In this document: piece by piece, positions 8,079 to 17,108 of the stretch
Layout: each line of letters starts with the position of its first letter
Numbering within the stretch: position 1 is the stretch's first letter
NCBI RefSeq assembly: GCF_050433385.1
Contig: NZ_JBNPXI010000008.1
Span: 94,729-158,728, forward strand
Length of the DNA: 64,000 nt
Source of the DNA: Brassicibacter mesophilus
GTDB lineage: Bacteria > Bacillota > Clostridia > Tissierellales > Proteiniboraceae
Reading direction: 5' to 3'
Notes under the pieces: model-generated
Seen by the model: the letters and a program-made list of their open reading frames with translations, nothing else
Told to the model about the DNA's origin: nothing
Databases searched by the model: none
Translations under genes and position numbers: made by a program

Positions 8079-9382
8079 ACTCTCACTCCATCCTTTATCT
8101 TATAGGATAAATTATTAATAAGTTGTGTTTTTTTATAGTTTTCTAACCCTTCGATAATTACTTTGTCATCTCCAACAGCCCTTATTTTCACTTCTATTTC
8201 CTTAGCTATTATTTCGTCCCCCAACACACCTTCCTTTTCTTCAATCATAAAAACGCTTCCTAGCTTACCTTCCTCTAGCTCCTCCTTTGGAATAATAGCA
8301 GCCTTAGGAATACTATGAAATTCTTTGCTTTCATATTTTTTTGCTGCAATGCCTTGTATCTTTTCATCAATTATAATATTTCTATTTACTTCATCTATAA
8401 ACTGCCCTTCAAGCTGTAGCTTTGAACCGTTCAGAATCTTACTTATTTTAGTTATAGAAATTCTATTCTTAGAGTTATCCCTATTAGTAACTTCTATAAA
8501 GCCTACTTCCTCTAATATGCCTAAATCGTTTTCATCTATTTGTGCTACAAATTTTATAGACTTTATCCCATCTATTACTCCTATCTCAGTAATTACGGCA
8601 TCTTTGCTAAGTACTATATCTGTCTCACTGACTGCTAGTATGACGCCTTCATTTTCAGCATAACATACTCCATCTTGATCTATATTAGCATAAAATTCTT
8701 CCTGCGCTTTTAAGTCACCTATATTCTGCTCTATCTTTTTAATTTGACTTTTAATTTTATCAGCTGAATAATTATTATCCTTTTTCTGCTTTTCAAAATT
8801 TAATAAACTGGTTTCAAAGCTAATAATCTGTTCTTCAAGCTGAAGCTTACTTTCTTCAAGCTCTGACTTTGATATAGCACCTGCTTCAAATAATATTTCT
8901 TGATTTTCAACTTCTTCTTGTGCATTTTCTATTTTATTCTTAATAACTTTTATATTTTTTTCTTCTATATCTGTAGCAGAATCCTCTAGCTTCGCTAGCT
9001 GTATCTGTAGTTCCTGCAGCTGTAGATTCAACTCCTCTATTCGCTCACTATTTCCATTACCACCATAGTTTTTGTTGATTCTAAATATCGGTGCTCCAAT
9101 AACCACCTTATCTCCTACTTTAACGAAATGTTCTTGAACTATTACATTCCTATCTAACCTAATCTTATAAGTATTTACTGGCTTAATTATTCCATCTACC
9201 TTTACAGTTTTTTGTATTGATGTATTTTCCATAGGATATATAGTATGCACTTTTGGCAGCATTAAATTAATAGTTGATTTTGAAAAGAATCCCAAAACAA
9301 AAACTAAAGCAAAAAAACTCAGTATAACATTCTTGACTATATTTATTATTTTATTATTCTTCACCATCTCATCTATCATCAT
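8063..9382 (-). CDS. HlyD/MFP-type membrane fusion (adaptor) protein
   Basis: The protein is 439 residues. One N-terminal membrane anchor (VILSFFALVFVLGFFSKSTI) precedes the barrel-type start (VKVDGIIKPVNTYKIRL, VKVGDKVVIGAPIFRIN), a biotinyl-lipoyl-like half. A long coiled coil of about 120 residues follows (ERIEELNLQLQELQIQLAKLE to QIKKIEQNIGDLKAQEEF), then the returning lipoyl half and a beta-barrel end. This is the layout of adaptor proteins of tripartite or Gram-positive exporters. It overlaps the upstream permease gene by 4 bp (ATGA). Its presence between CUT1 importer permeases and a MacB-like protein is unusual. Confidence 0.82.
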   Translation of the reverse strand: MMIDEMVKNNKIINIVKNVILSFFALVFVLGFFSKSTINLMLPKVHTIYPMENTSIQKTVKVDGIIKPVNTYKIRLDRNVIVQEHFVKVGDKVVIGAPIFRINKNYGGNGNSERIEELNLQLQELQIQLAKLEDSATDIEEKNIKVIKNKIENAQEEVENQEILFEAGAISKSELEESKLQLEEQIISFETSLLNFEKQKKDNNYSADKIKSQIKKIEQNIGDLKAQEEFYANIDQDGVCYAENEGVILAVSETDIVLSKDAVITEIGVIDGIKSIKFVAQIDENDLGILEEVGFIEVTNRDNSKNRISITKISKILNGSKLQLEGQFIDEVNRNIIIDEKIQGIAAKKYESKEFHSIPKAAIIPKEELEEGKLGSVFMIEEKEGVLGDEIIAKEIEVKIRAVGDDKVIIEGLENYKKTQLINNLSYKIKDGVRVCLWE

Positions 9383-10194
9383 TTTGACCCTCCTAACCCT
9401 AGCCCTTCATTAAGATACTTTTCACCCTTTATAAATATGAACACTGCAGGTATTATATAAAGCACTGCTCCTGCAAAAAATACACTATGATCGTTATAAT
9501 ATATATTCTCTAAAAATACAGATAGAGGTACTTTAGATTCAGTATCTATAAAGATAAGTGCTTGCTCAATCAGATTCCAATTATCAATAAAGATTAGAAT
9601 GACAAGCGTAAAAATAGCTGGCTTAATAACTGGCAGAATAATCTTAAAAAGAATATTTATATAACCCGCTCCGTCTATTCTAGCTGCTTCCACTAGCTCA
9701 TTAGGAATATTTCTTATAAACTGTTTTAGAAGAAAAACCCCAAAGGATGAGAATATACCGGGTAGAATAATTGCAAAATGAGTGTCTAAAATTTTAAATC
9801 TAAAAAGCTGTTCTACTTTATCAAATACTAAGTAATTTGGTACTAAGGTCACCTGAAATGGCATCAAAACAGCTAGTATATATATAGCAAAAATCCAGTT
9901 ACTACCTGGAAATTTCATCTTCGCAAAAGCAAATGCAGCAAATATACCTACTACTATTTGTCCCGCAATAATTAGTATTGTTATTTTTACTGAATTAGCA
10001 AAGAATTTAAAAAACTGAGCTTTTGTGGTAACTAAAGAAAAATACTGCTGTAAATTAAATTCCTCTGGTATCAATTTTATTTGATTACTATTAATTTGCC
10101 TTTCAGTCATATATGAATTTGAAAATGTAAATACAATAGGGAAAGAATAGGCTAGTGATATTATTATTAGAACTGTTAAGATAATTTTTTTCAT
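9379..10194 (-). CDS. CUT1 carbohydrate ABC transporter permease (MalG/UgpE type)
   Basis: This 271-residue protein has about six membrane helices. The EAA loop is seen as VEAARIDGAGYINILFKIILPVIKP (residues about 178-202), the contact site for the ATPase. Ahead of it is the MalG-like ALMPFQVTLVPNYLVF-type stretch. It overlaps both neighbours by 4 bp (ATGA), so the two permeases and the HlyD-like gene are translationally coupled. No ATPase gene is present in this operon; CUT1 systems in Firmicutes often share a general MsmX-type ATPase encoded elsewhere. Confidence 0.92.
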   Translation of the reverse strand: MKKIILTVLIIISLAYSFPIVFTFSNSYMTERQINSNQIKLIPEEFNLQQYFSLVTTKAQFFKFFANSVKITILIIAGQIVVGIFAAFAFAKMKFPGSNWIFAIYILAVLMPFQVTLVPNYLVFDKVEQLFRFKILDTHFAIILPGIFSSFGVFLLKQFIRNIPNELVEAARIDGAGYINILFKIILPVIKPAIFTLVILIFIDNWNLIEQALIFIDTESKVPLSVFLENIYYNDHSVFFAGAVLYIIPAVFIFIKGEKYLNEGLGLGGSK

Positions 10195-11024
10195 TGACTA
10201 TCACCTACTTTTTCTGAAAATCTTCTGTCAAATAGGTAAAGTATAGACGCAAATATTAATATGATTAGCGAAAATATATACGCAGCAGAAGTTAAACTCT
10301 CGTACTGAAGATCTGCGAATTTATTATTCATATAGTGCTGAAGCATATATATTTTAAGATTTGGATAACTGCCCTGTAATATGTATACATCCTTAAAAAC
10401 CTTAAATGAGTTAACAATAGTCACGATCCCTACAAATACTGTGGTAGGAGTCAAAAGCGGTAATATTACATGCCATAACCTCTGTATATAATTAGCCCCA
10501 TCCACCTCAGCTGCCTCCCCTATAGACTTTTCTATCTGAGTCAACCCAGCTAAGTAAATAATAAGATTATAGCCTGTGTTTTTCCATATGAATATAAGTA
10601 TAACGCCTAGCATTGCATATTCTGAATCCATCAGGTTAAATGCTCCTGTTCCGAGAAGCTTTCTATAAAATCCAACCACAGATGCAGAAGGAACTGCAAC
10701 AGGCAGAATGATTAGCAGCTTTATAAGCTTTGGAGCTTTTGTTTCGTATATGGCTATAGATAGAACTAAAGAAATAATTATAATTAAAGGTATAGCAAAT
10801 CCCATAAAGCTCACTGTATTTTTAGCTGCTAAGACAAATGCCTTACTATCTAATACTTCTTTATAATTAGCCAACCCTACAAAGGTCTTATCAAAGCCAC
10901 TTCTACTAACTGAGTATTTTATTCCCCATATATATGGAATCACATAAAGTATAGAAAAGCCTACAAGGCTAGGAAATATAAAAATGAATCCTTTGGTTTT
11001 TTTTAATCTTTTGATATTGTTCAT
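10191..11024 (-). CDS. CUT1 carbohydrate ABC transporter permease (MalF/UgpA type)
   Basis: The 277-residue protein has six membrane helices, starting GFIFIFPSLVGFSILYVIPY, and the EAA loop GEAAEVDGANYIQRLWHVILPLLTP near residues 170-195. A GTG at 11042 is possible but overlaps the AAAGGAGGG ribosome binding site, so the ATG at 11024 is chosen. It lies between the binding-protein gene and the second permease gene, as in canonical sugar ABC operons. The partner permease is the overlapping MalG-like gene. Confidence 0.92.
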   Translation of the reverse strand: MNNIKRLKKTKGFIFIFPSLVGFSILYVIPYIWGIKYSVSRSGFDKTFVGLANYKEVLDSKAFVLAAKNTVSFMGFAIPLIIIISLVLSIAIYETKAPKLIKLLIILPVAVPSASVVGFYRKLLGTGAFNLMDSEYAMLGVILIFIWKNTGYNLIIYLAGLTQIEKSIGEAAEVDGANYIQRLWHVILPLLTPTTVFVGIVTIVNSFKVFKDVYILQGSYPNLKIYMLQHYMNNKFADLQYESLTSAAYIFSLIILIFASILYLFDRRFSEKVGDSQ

Positions 11025-11053
11025 CCTAGCCCTCCTTTTCACTTCTCATCTAA

Positions 11054-12472
11054 TTATTCATTCATTAAGATATTATATTTATTCTCTAGGTCCTTTAATG
11101 CTTTTGTTAATTCTTCTTCTGTGTATTCTTCATCAGCAAATATAATGGCATCTAATTCCTTTCTAATCATACTGCTAAAATCAGTTTTTAACTTATATTC
11201 TAACCCACCCTTCTCATATGGCTTGTAAACTCCCTCTTCTATATTCTTTAGTACATAGTCTTTAAATCTAAGCACATCTTCATTAATAATCTTCTGTCCA
11301 TTGTCATTCACTTTGCCTTCAATATCTTTTATCTGCCATTCTATCTCTTTATTTACTGGATAGGTAGAATATACTCTATTGTATAATTCCATCTGTATGT
11401 CATCGTTTAATAAACCATTGACAAACTGGAGTGCTAATTCTACATTTTTACCATTCTTATTAACAATCAACCCCCATGTTGATAAGGCATTGTCCCTATT
11501 GGAATAAAATGGTAGATAGGCAATATTTATTCCTTTAATATTTAATTTTTCATTCATTTCTTTTACTAATAACGGAGTAACTGCTGGCCATAGTCTTAGA
11601 GCATTTGTATTCTCATAACTACTACTAATTTCCATAAAATCGTTATATTCATCTGAACCAGATTCATATAGCATATTGTAGAAATTCTTGTAGGTATAGT
11701 TTTTATCAATAATATATCTGCCAGAAAATACTTCCTTTCTAACATTTCTTAAATAATCCTTCATCTCTGGGGTATTAAGAGTCACCTTTTTATTTTCAAT
11801 ATCAAACATCTTTACCTTATCTTTATCTGCAAAGTAATATATATCCTCTAACTGAAATTCTGTTAGATGAACAGGTCCTTGCTCTAACCATTTTTCTCTT
11901 ATTTTATAATAGTCTTCTGCAGTCCAATCATAGTAAGGTACCTCAACTCCTAGTCCATCTAATACATCTTTATTAAGTGCATGCACCATATAAATCATGC
12001 CTATAGGTACTTTATAAACCTTCTCACCTATTATACCGTTATAAATCTTTTTAAGATTTGGTATTTTATCTGTGACATCCATAGCAACACCCTGCTCTAT
12101 TAGATTATAATAAGGCTCGTATTCAACAAGTATTAGTTCAGGTGCTTTGTCTGTATATAGCTTTGAAGCTAATCCCTTGTAAAATTCCTTGTAATTTTGA
12201 GATTCAACAAAGTCAAACTCTACCTTTATTCCAAGCTCTTTTTCAAAGATTCGCTTATAATAGTCTATAATTTCATATCTGCTCTTCTTACTTGTATAGG
12301 TCTGTTTAGATACAGCAATAGTAATTGTTTTTTGTTCCCCCTGTGATTGTGGATTAACAACTTGTTCAGCATCTTCCTTATTAATATTTGTTGTTTCTGA
12401 CTTGCCTGTACATGCTACCATAGATATAATAAGCGCTAATATTAGAAGTAATGACAGTATTCTCTTAAACAC
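11054..12472 (-). CDS. lipoprotein substrate-binding protein of a CUT1 ABC transporter
   Basis: Family 1 extracellular solute-binding protein of about 472 residues. The signal FKRILSLLLILALIISMVAC ends at a lipobox Cys, so it is membrane-anchored outside the cell. The mature part has the maltose-binding-like fold signatures YYKRIFEKELGIKVEF, AVTPLLV and LVNKNGKNVELALQFVNGLL. An upstream TTG at 12511 and ATG at 12487 are in frame, but GGGGGT sits 7 nt before the GTG at 12472, which gives a normal lipoprotein signal. The substrate is unknown. The promoter lies behind tandem TTTACA repeats that may bind the adjacent response regulator. Confidence 0.88.
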   Translation of the reverse strand: MFKRILSLLLILALIISMVACTGKSETTNINKEDAEQVVNPQSQGEQKTITIAVSKQTYTSKKSRYEIIDYYKRIFEKELGIKVEFDFVESQNYKEFYKGLASKLYTDKAPELILVEYEPYYNLIEQGVAMDVTDKIPNLKKIYNGIIGEKVYKVPIGMIYMVHALNKDVLDGLGVEVPYYDWTAEDYYKIREKWLEQGPVHLTEFQLEDIYYFADKDKVKMFDIENKKVTLNTPEMKDYLRNVRKEVFSGRYIIDKNYTYKNFYNMLYESGSDEYNDFMEISSSYENTNALRLWPAVTPLLVKEMNEKLNIKGINIAYLPFYSNRDNALSTWGLIVNKNGKNVELALQFVNGLLNDDIQMELYNRVYSTYPVNKEIEWQIKDIEGKVNDNGQKIINEDVLRFKDYVLKNIEEGVYKPYEKGGLEYKLKTDFSSMIRKELDAIIFADEEYTEEELTKALKDLENKYNILMNE

Positions 12473-12529
12473 GTATTTTACCCCCATTCTATTATTATAT
12501 TGAATTGACAATCATTAACTATTAATCCT

Positions 12530-12582
12530 ATTATAGAAGAAACTTGTAAGGAAACTCTAAAAAAATGTAAAGAAAGTGTAAA
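12530..12582 (-). promoter_or_regulatory. promoter with 11-bp-spaced direct repeats, likely response-regulator operator
   Basis: On the minus strand TTTACA occurs at 82-77 and 71-66 of the 12,5xx block, an 11-bp repeat spacing; CTTACA recurs at 12550-12545. A consensus -10 TATAAT follows at 12535-12530 without a good -35. Tandem sites one helical turn apart next to a weak -35 are the usual pattern for OmpR/PhoB-type activators. The adjacent upstream operon encodes exactly such a regulator and its kinase. Confidence 0.55.
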
Positions 12583-12616
12583 GTATTTCTAAAAAAATGA
12601 TTGAATAGAATAAAAT

Positions 12617-12647
12617 AAGGACTAAGCTAGTTAATAACTTAGTCCTT
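12617..12647 (-). terminator. intrinsic terminator of the response regulator-kinase operon
   Basis: A 10-bp perfect stem AAGGACTAAG / CTTAGTCCTT has an 11-nt loop and is followed on the minus strand by ATTTTATT. It lies 19 nt past the kinase stop codon and separates that operon from the binding-protein operon. Confidence 0.8.
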
Positions 12648-12665
12648 TGCCACTATAATACCTGT

Positions 12666-14033
12666 TTATATCTCGATTATAAACTCTGTGCCTTCTCCAA
12701 ATGTACTGCAAACTTTTATGTCCCATTTATGAAGTTTTATGATCTTATTAACAATAAAAAGACCTATGCCATTCCCACCTGTATCTCTATTTCTAGACTT
12801 ATCTGCTCTGTAAAAATTATCAAATATAAATGGTAAATCTTTTTCAGAGATACCTACTCCATTATCCTTTATGATTAATAGTATTTTATTTTTGATAGCC
12901 TGTGTCTTTATTTCAATGTAGCCATTTTCTTTACCATACTTAATACTATTGTCTATAAGATTAATTAAAACTTCTTTGAATCTATCCTTATCAGCCTCGA
13001 TTATCAATTCTCTTTCGCAATTATTTCTATATTCCATATTTTTATCACCTAACATAGATTTAAACAGCTTATATATATCATTAACCTCATCATATATATT
13101 TATTTCTATCTTATTTAACTCAACCTCTTCTAGTCTTGTAACTGTGAGAAGTGATTTTACAAGGGTGGACAATCTGTCTATCTCCGTATTGACGTCCTTT
13201 AAGTATTCATCATATACTTCTGCTTCATTATTTCCATCAATGAGAGATTCAATCAATGCCTTAATAGATGCTAAGGGCGTCTTTAACTCATGAGATACAT
13301 CACTTATAAATCTGCGCCTATTAGTATCTATTTTGTAAAGCTCTTCGCTCATGCTATTAAAGGTGTCAGCAAGTCTTCCTATTTCATCTTTTCTTATGAT
13401 ATCTACTTTAGTATTTAAATCACCATTCAATATCATATTAGAAGCAGTAGTAAGTTTTTCAACTGGTCTTGATATCCTTTTCCCAAAGTATAACGATAAT
13501 AATATAGCAAGTATACCTGCTGCACCAGATATAACTATTGTTTGTCTAGTTAAGTCATCTACGTCTTTATATATGTGGTTTATACTAGTAGATATCAATA
13601 CTAATCCTTTTAGCTGGTCATTATCTATTATAGGAGCTGTAACCATCATAATATTTTCATTATCCTTACTGTAATATCCAAGTGTTTTAGCTTTTTTATC
13701 TATAGTCCTTAGGATTTCATTATTAGATATACGAGTTCCTATATAATTATTAAATACATCGCCTATGACCATTTTTTCTTTATTAAGTATCAGTACTCTT
13801 CCCTCTATGTTTTGGCTGTAATTCTTTATTGTCCTATTCAAATCCAAGATGTCGTCTATATCTTCAATTGCAAGGTTTGATATAATACTCCCATAAGATA
13901 AATACTTTGCTTCATTCTTTTGAAATTGGTTTTTTTCATATGTATAAATCAAGATGGAATCTAATGTAATGATTGTTATAACTATAATAATACCATATAT
14001 GACAGCTAGATTAATACTCAGCTTCCTAAACAT
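12666..14033 (-). CDS. sensor histidine kinase (HAMP, HisKA, HATPase)
   Basis: The kinase has 455 residues from the ATG at 14033, which overlaps the regulator stop as TAATG and has AAGGAAAGG upstream; a longer in-frame start exists but has no site. Membrane segments at about 10-30 and 165-185 bracket a sensor of about 135 residues. HAMP follows (RISRPVEKLTTASNMI), then DVSHELKTPLASIKAL with the phospho-His near residue 248, an N box (NLIDNSIKYGKENG), and G boxes (KDNGVGISEKDLPF, GGNGIGLFIVNKI). It is the partner of the overlapping response regulator and probably controls the sugar-binding/HlyD operon downstream. Confidence 0.93.
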   Translation of the reverse strand: MFRKLSINLAVIYGIIIVITIITLDSILIYTYEKNQFQKNEAKYLSYGSIISNLAIEDIDDILDLNRTIKNYSQNIEGRVLILNKEKMVIGDVFNNYIGTRISNNEILRTIDKKAKTLGYYSKDNENIMMVTAPIIDNDQLKGLVLISTSINHIYKDVDDLTRQTIVISGAAGILAILLSLYFGKRISRPVEKLTTASNMILNGDLNTKVDIIRKDEIGRLADTFNSMSEELYKIDTNRRRFISDVSHELKTPLASIKALIESLIDGNNEAEVYDEYLKDVNTEIDRLSTLVKSLLTVTRLEEVELNKIEINIYDEVNDIYKLFKSMLGDKNMEYRNNCERELIIEADKDRFKEVLINLIDNSIKYGKENGYIEIKTQAIKNKILLIIKDNGVGISEKDLPFIFDNFYRADKSRNRDTGGNGIGLFIVNKIIKLHKWDIKVCSTFGEGTEFIIEI

Positions 14034-14719
14034 TATAACCTTTCCTTCCTGAAATAATATCCTACTCCCCATTTTGTGTTAATATATTTTGGGTTGGAGG
14101 GTTCATCTTCAATCTTTTCTCTCAATTTGCTGATATGTACATCTACGGTTCTAGTATCATAGCTTGTCTCACCCCAGACCAGTTCATATAAATAATCTCT
14201 TGAATATACTCTTCCTAGATTCGAGATAAGTATCTTAAGTATGTCATATTCCTTTGATGTTAAAGGTATCTCCGTCTCTTTTTTATATAGACTTCTGCTT
14301 AGAATGTCTAGCTTTAAATCGTCAATTTCTATGATGTTTTCTTCTATATTTCTCTTACTTAGTCTTCTATATACTGCTTTAATCCTTGCTATTAACTCTC
14401 TAGTATGAAAAGGCTTGGTCATGTAGTCATCTGCCCCCAGCTCAAGTCCTAGTATTTTATCTATATAATCATCCTTTGCTGTAAGCATGATGATTGGTAT
14501 ATCCATTTTTACTCTAATCATTTTACATAAAGACATACCATCTATTCCAGGAAGCATTAAATCAAGTATTATGAAGTCAACCTTTTCTGTGTTGACAATA
14601 TTTAAAGCTTCGTTTCCATCATATGCAGTGAATACATTAAAGCCTTCCTGAACTAAGCTCTTTTTTAATCCTTTTACTAGCAACTTCTCATCATCTATTA
14701 CTAAAATGTTCATGTCCAT
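14033..14719 (-). CDS. OmpR/PhoB-family response regulator
   Basis: The receiver has DD at 9-10, phospho-acceptor D53 (IILDLMLPG) and K102 (DDYMTKPF). The winged helix carries LTSKEYDILKILI and TVDVHISKLREKIEDE. It is 228 residues, the normal length. Its stop codon overlaps the kinase ATG by one base (TAATG), so the pair is tightly coupled. The likely target is the next operon, whose promoter has 11-bp-spaced TTTACA repeats. Confidence 0.94.
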   Translation of the reverse strand: MDMNILVIDDEKLLVKGLKKSLVQEGFNVFTAYDGNEALNIVNTEKVDFIILDLMLPGIDGMSLCKMIRVKMDIPIIMLTAKDDYIDKILGLELGADDYMTKPFHTRELIARIKAVYRRLSKRNIEENIIEIDDLKLDILSRSLYKKETEIPLTSKEYDILKILISNLGRVYSRDYLYELVWGETSYDTRTVDVHISKLREKIEDEPSNPKYINTKWGVGYYFRKERL

Positions 14720-14858
14720 CCCCCTTTGTCAGCTGAAATTACTTTATGTGTTAGCTATTTAAATTTTACCATAAAGTATATACTTTTACTTTAGTAATGT
14801 TTGAAATGATCTCTTATGTCATAGCTTGTTATAATAATTATATATCTCAAATGGTATT

Positions 14859-14900
14859 AAAAAAGATGACTCCTGTATACATCACAGAACTCATCTTTTT
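14859..14900 (-). terminator. intrinsic terminator of the PadR-DUF1700-DUF4097 operon
   Basis: The stem AAAAAGATGA / TCATCTTTTT encloses a loop of about 21 nt. It lies 75 nt past the DUF4097 stop codon and upstream of the response regulator gene. Confidence 0.65.
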
Positions 14901-14974
14901 ATTATTGCATATTTTATTTCGTAATGCTCTTTGTATGGAATGTATTTCAATTTAAAGATCTTTTCAACCTTTCA

Positions 14975-15850
14975 TCAATTATTTATTATAATATTCCCCG
15001 AATCTGTATGAACTATGATTTTACTGTCACTGTTACCAACATATCCTTCTAAAAAATCATCTTCGATTTCGCCTACTACAGATATTGGAAATTTATTCAT
15101 GATATCTCCCGATGATGTTTTAGCTTTCAAATGAAACTGTGAAGCAACGGGAAGCTTTAAGGTAACATCTCCAGATGAAGATGTAATATCTATATTGTTG
15201 TTAAACTCTTCATACTCTATTTCTACATCTCCAGAGCTTGAGTCTACATTTAAATCACCATTAAATCCATTTGCCTCTACATCACCAGATGATGTTTTTA
15301 TTACAGTTTTTTTTGAACTGAAGGATTCCATTAATAAATTACCTGAATCAGTTTTAAAATCAAGGCTGTTAATACTCATGTTACTTACATCCACATCAGC
15401 AGATGAACTCTTTATAGTAATATCATTTGTATAATTTTTAGGTATATAAACATCTAATTTTTCAATCCCAGAGTAAAATCCAACAATAAAATTATCTTTA
15501 TGCTTCACTTGAATATTTAATTTATTATTGCTAATGTTTGCAGTTAAAGTTGCTCCTTTATTATTCTTATTTGCCTTAAATTTCCCATAAAGGCGCACTT
15601 TTATTTTGTTATCATCAACAGGAATTATACTAACATCTGTGCTAGTACTATCAATATAGATTTCTTCAGTACTTTCAACATCAAATGTTTTTTCTTCATC
15701 TATGATTCTTTCTACACCGACTTCAAAATTTACGAAATCTCCTGCAGTTGCCATAGTCAAATAGAAATATGTCCCTGATATTGTAAAAGAAACTATCACA
15801 ACTACAACTAGTATTAATACTAAGTTTCTCATATTAATATTACCTTTCAA
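14975..15850 (-). CDS. DUF4097-family membrane-anchored beta-repeat protein
   Basis: The protein is about 291 residues. One N-terminal membrane segment (LVLILVVVVIVSFTISGTYF) is followed by an exported beta-solenoid with repeated [T/S]SSGD[V/I] turns: KTSSGDVEANGFNG, DSSSGDVEIEYEE, TSSSGDVTLKLP, KTSSGDIMNKF, HTDSGNIIIN. This is the DUF4097 (LiaG-like) pattern. The start is a TTG at 15850 placed by AGGAGGG 6 nt upstream; a GTG at 15868 lies before that site. It overlaps the DUF1700 gene. PadR-DUF1700-DUF4097 sets are known envelope-related modules, but no enzyme activity is assigned. Confidence 0.85.
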   Translation of the reverse strand: MKGNINMRNLVLILVVVVIVSFTISGTYFYLTMATAGDFVNFEVGVERIIDEEKTFDVESTEEIYIDSTSTDVSIIPVDDNKIKVRLYGKFKANKNNKGATLTANISNNKLNIQVKHKDNFIVGFYSGIEKLDVYIPKNYTNDITIKSSSADVDVSNMSINSLDFKTDSGNLLMESFSSKKTVIKTSSGDVEANGFNGDLNVDSSSGDVEIEYEEFNNNIDITSSSGDVTLKLPVASQFHLKAKTSSGDIMNKFPISVVGEIEDDFLEGYVGNSDSKIIVHTDSGNIIINN

Positions 15851-16439
15851 CTTTAACCCTCCTATCACTAACTATATTCATATTCATCCTTAAATATTTG
15901 ACTGTAATCTTGTAAAACCACTTAGTCAGATAAGTTACTCCTATAGTAAATAGCATTCCTAAAGCTATAATTCCTATAGAAAGAATTATGCTTATTATAG
16001 GATTTGGAGGGATTGATACAAACTCCGGCAAAATCGGTGATATAAGAGTTGCGATAAATAACGCTATGCCTGAAAAGACTAAAGCAATAGCACTTACAAA
16101 TAATCCAAGCAATACTCCAACGATTCCTAAAAAAGGTCCTAAAACAAATATCAAATTGAAAAGTCCTAAGCTAATTACTGCAAAAACTGCTCTAAATACA
16201 TTACCAGTTGAAGCTGTATTTTCTGCCTTGTTAATCTTATAGTCCGCTTCTATTTGTTTAGCAATTGTCCTGGGTTCGCCTAAAGATTCTGCAATTTCTT
16301 CTTCAGTTCTTCCAGCTTGAATACCGATAGAAAAATGCTCATTATAATCAAATAATATATCCATTTTATCGTCCTCATGAATATCACTTAATTCTTTAGA
16401 TAGAATTTCTAAAAATTTATCTCTATTCACTTTCTTCAC
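15840..16439 (-). CDS. DUF1700-family (HAAS-domain) membrane protein
   Basis: The protein is 199 residues. The N-terminal 60 residues form the soluble HAAS-like domain (NRDKFLEILSKELSDI, DYNEHFSIGIQAGRTEEEIAESLGEPRTIAKQI) and the rest has about four membrane segments. The family is unnamed in function and is usually encoded beside PadR regulators, as here. It overlaps the padR gene by 17 bp and the DUF4097 gene by about 11 bp, so all three are coupled. Confidence 0.88.
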   Translation of the reverse strand: MKKVNRDKFLEILSKELSDIHEDDKMDILFDYNEHFSIGIQAGRTEEEIAESLGEPRTIAKQIEADYKINKAENTASTGNVFRAVFAVISLGLFNLIFVLGPFLGIVGVLLGLFVSAIALVFSGIALFIATLISPILPEFVSIPPNPIISIILSIGIIALGMLFTIGVTYLTKWFYKITVKYLRMNMNIVSDRRVKVER

Positions 16440-16746
16440 ACTCCTTTATAAATTTATTTACACCTTCTACAAATGAAAACCATTCATTTTTTAGCTTTTC
16501 CGTTGTTTCTTTGCCTAAATCTGTGAGCTGATAATACTTTCTTGTAGGTCCTTCCTGAGACTCCTGGAGATATGTAGTTACATATCCTTCATCCTTTAAC
16601 CTTCTCAGTAACGGATAAATTGTACCTTCTGAGATCAATATGTTTTTTGAGATTTCATTGACAAGCTCATACCCATAACAGTCTTGTTTATCTAGAAGTG
16701 TTAATACACAAAGCTCCAGAACTCCTTTTTTGAATTGAATATTCAT
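16423..16746 (-). CDS. PadR-family transcriptional regulator
   Basis: This 107-residue protein is the short PadR form: the winged helix VLELCVLTLLDKQDCYGYELV, recognition region SEGTIYPLLRRLKDEGYV, wing GPTRKYYQLTDLGKE, then a C-terminal dimerisation helix. It heads the operon with DUF1700 and DUF4097 and most likely represses it. A putative operator overlaps its -35 region. Confidence 0.93.
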   Translation of the reverse strand: MNIQFKKGVLELCVLTLLDKQDCYGYELVNEISKNILISEGTIYPLLRRLKDEGYVTTYLQESQEGPTRKYYQLTDLGKETTEKLKNEWFSFVEGVNKFIKECEESE

Positions 16747-16783
16747 TAAACCACATTCCTTTTTTATAATTTTTTATAGTTAT

Positions 16784-16818
16784 AGTTTACTACACGGTAT
16801 CTTTTTATGCAAGGTACC
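16784..16818 (-). promoter_or_regulatory. promoter of the padR operon with an inverted repeat at -35
   Basis: On the minus strand TTGCAT (16812-16807) and TAAACT (16789-16784) are 17 nt apart. An inverted repeat, GGTATCTT (16796-16803) and AAGGTACC (16811-16818) with a 7-nt spacer and 7 of 8 positions matching, covers the -35 box. It is a plausible PadR autoregulatory site. Both boxes are imperfect. Confidence 0.4.
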
Positions 16819-16983
16819 TTTTTTTAATTTTATGTAATATTTTTAAAAATTACAGGAGTTAATAAACTAGCCGAGTAATAAGTGATTTTTTAGGAGTGGA
16901 AAAACCTAGAACAACTTAAACAATGAAGGGATATTAATAAATACAAAAATAATTACTATCTCTTACTCTTAGATAAAAAACAA

Positions 16984-17013
16984 AGAGCTGAGCTCTTAAT
17001 TGAACTCAACTCT
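16984..17013 (-). terminator. intrinsic terminator of the ECF/DUF4179 operon
   Basis: The arms AGAGCTGAGCTC and GAACTCAACTCT pair over 12 bp when two G-U pairs are allowed, with a 6-nt loop, and the minus strand continues TTTGTTTTTT. Nothing else was seen in 16819-17108. Confidence 0.65.
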
Positions 17014-17108
17014 CGACTACATTCTGAATTGCCCTTTCAGATAATTCATGTGTTACATTATATATTCTAATGGCTAGTTTACTTCTCACCTTGTACAGGA
17101 CTCTTGCT

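Noticed and set aside
9379..12472. An ATP-binding subunit inside the CUT1 operon
   Set aside because: No Walker A/B motif is found in any frame between 7.0 and 12.5 kb, so the ATPase must come from elsewhere.
16979..17013. Palindrome AGAGCTGAGCTCT first considered as an operator
   Set aside because: With the adjacent arm it pairs over 12 bp and is followed by a U-tract at the end of an operon, so a terminator explains it better.
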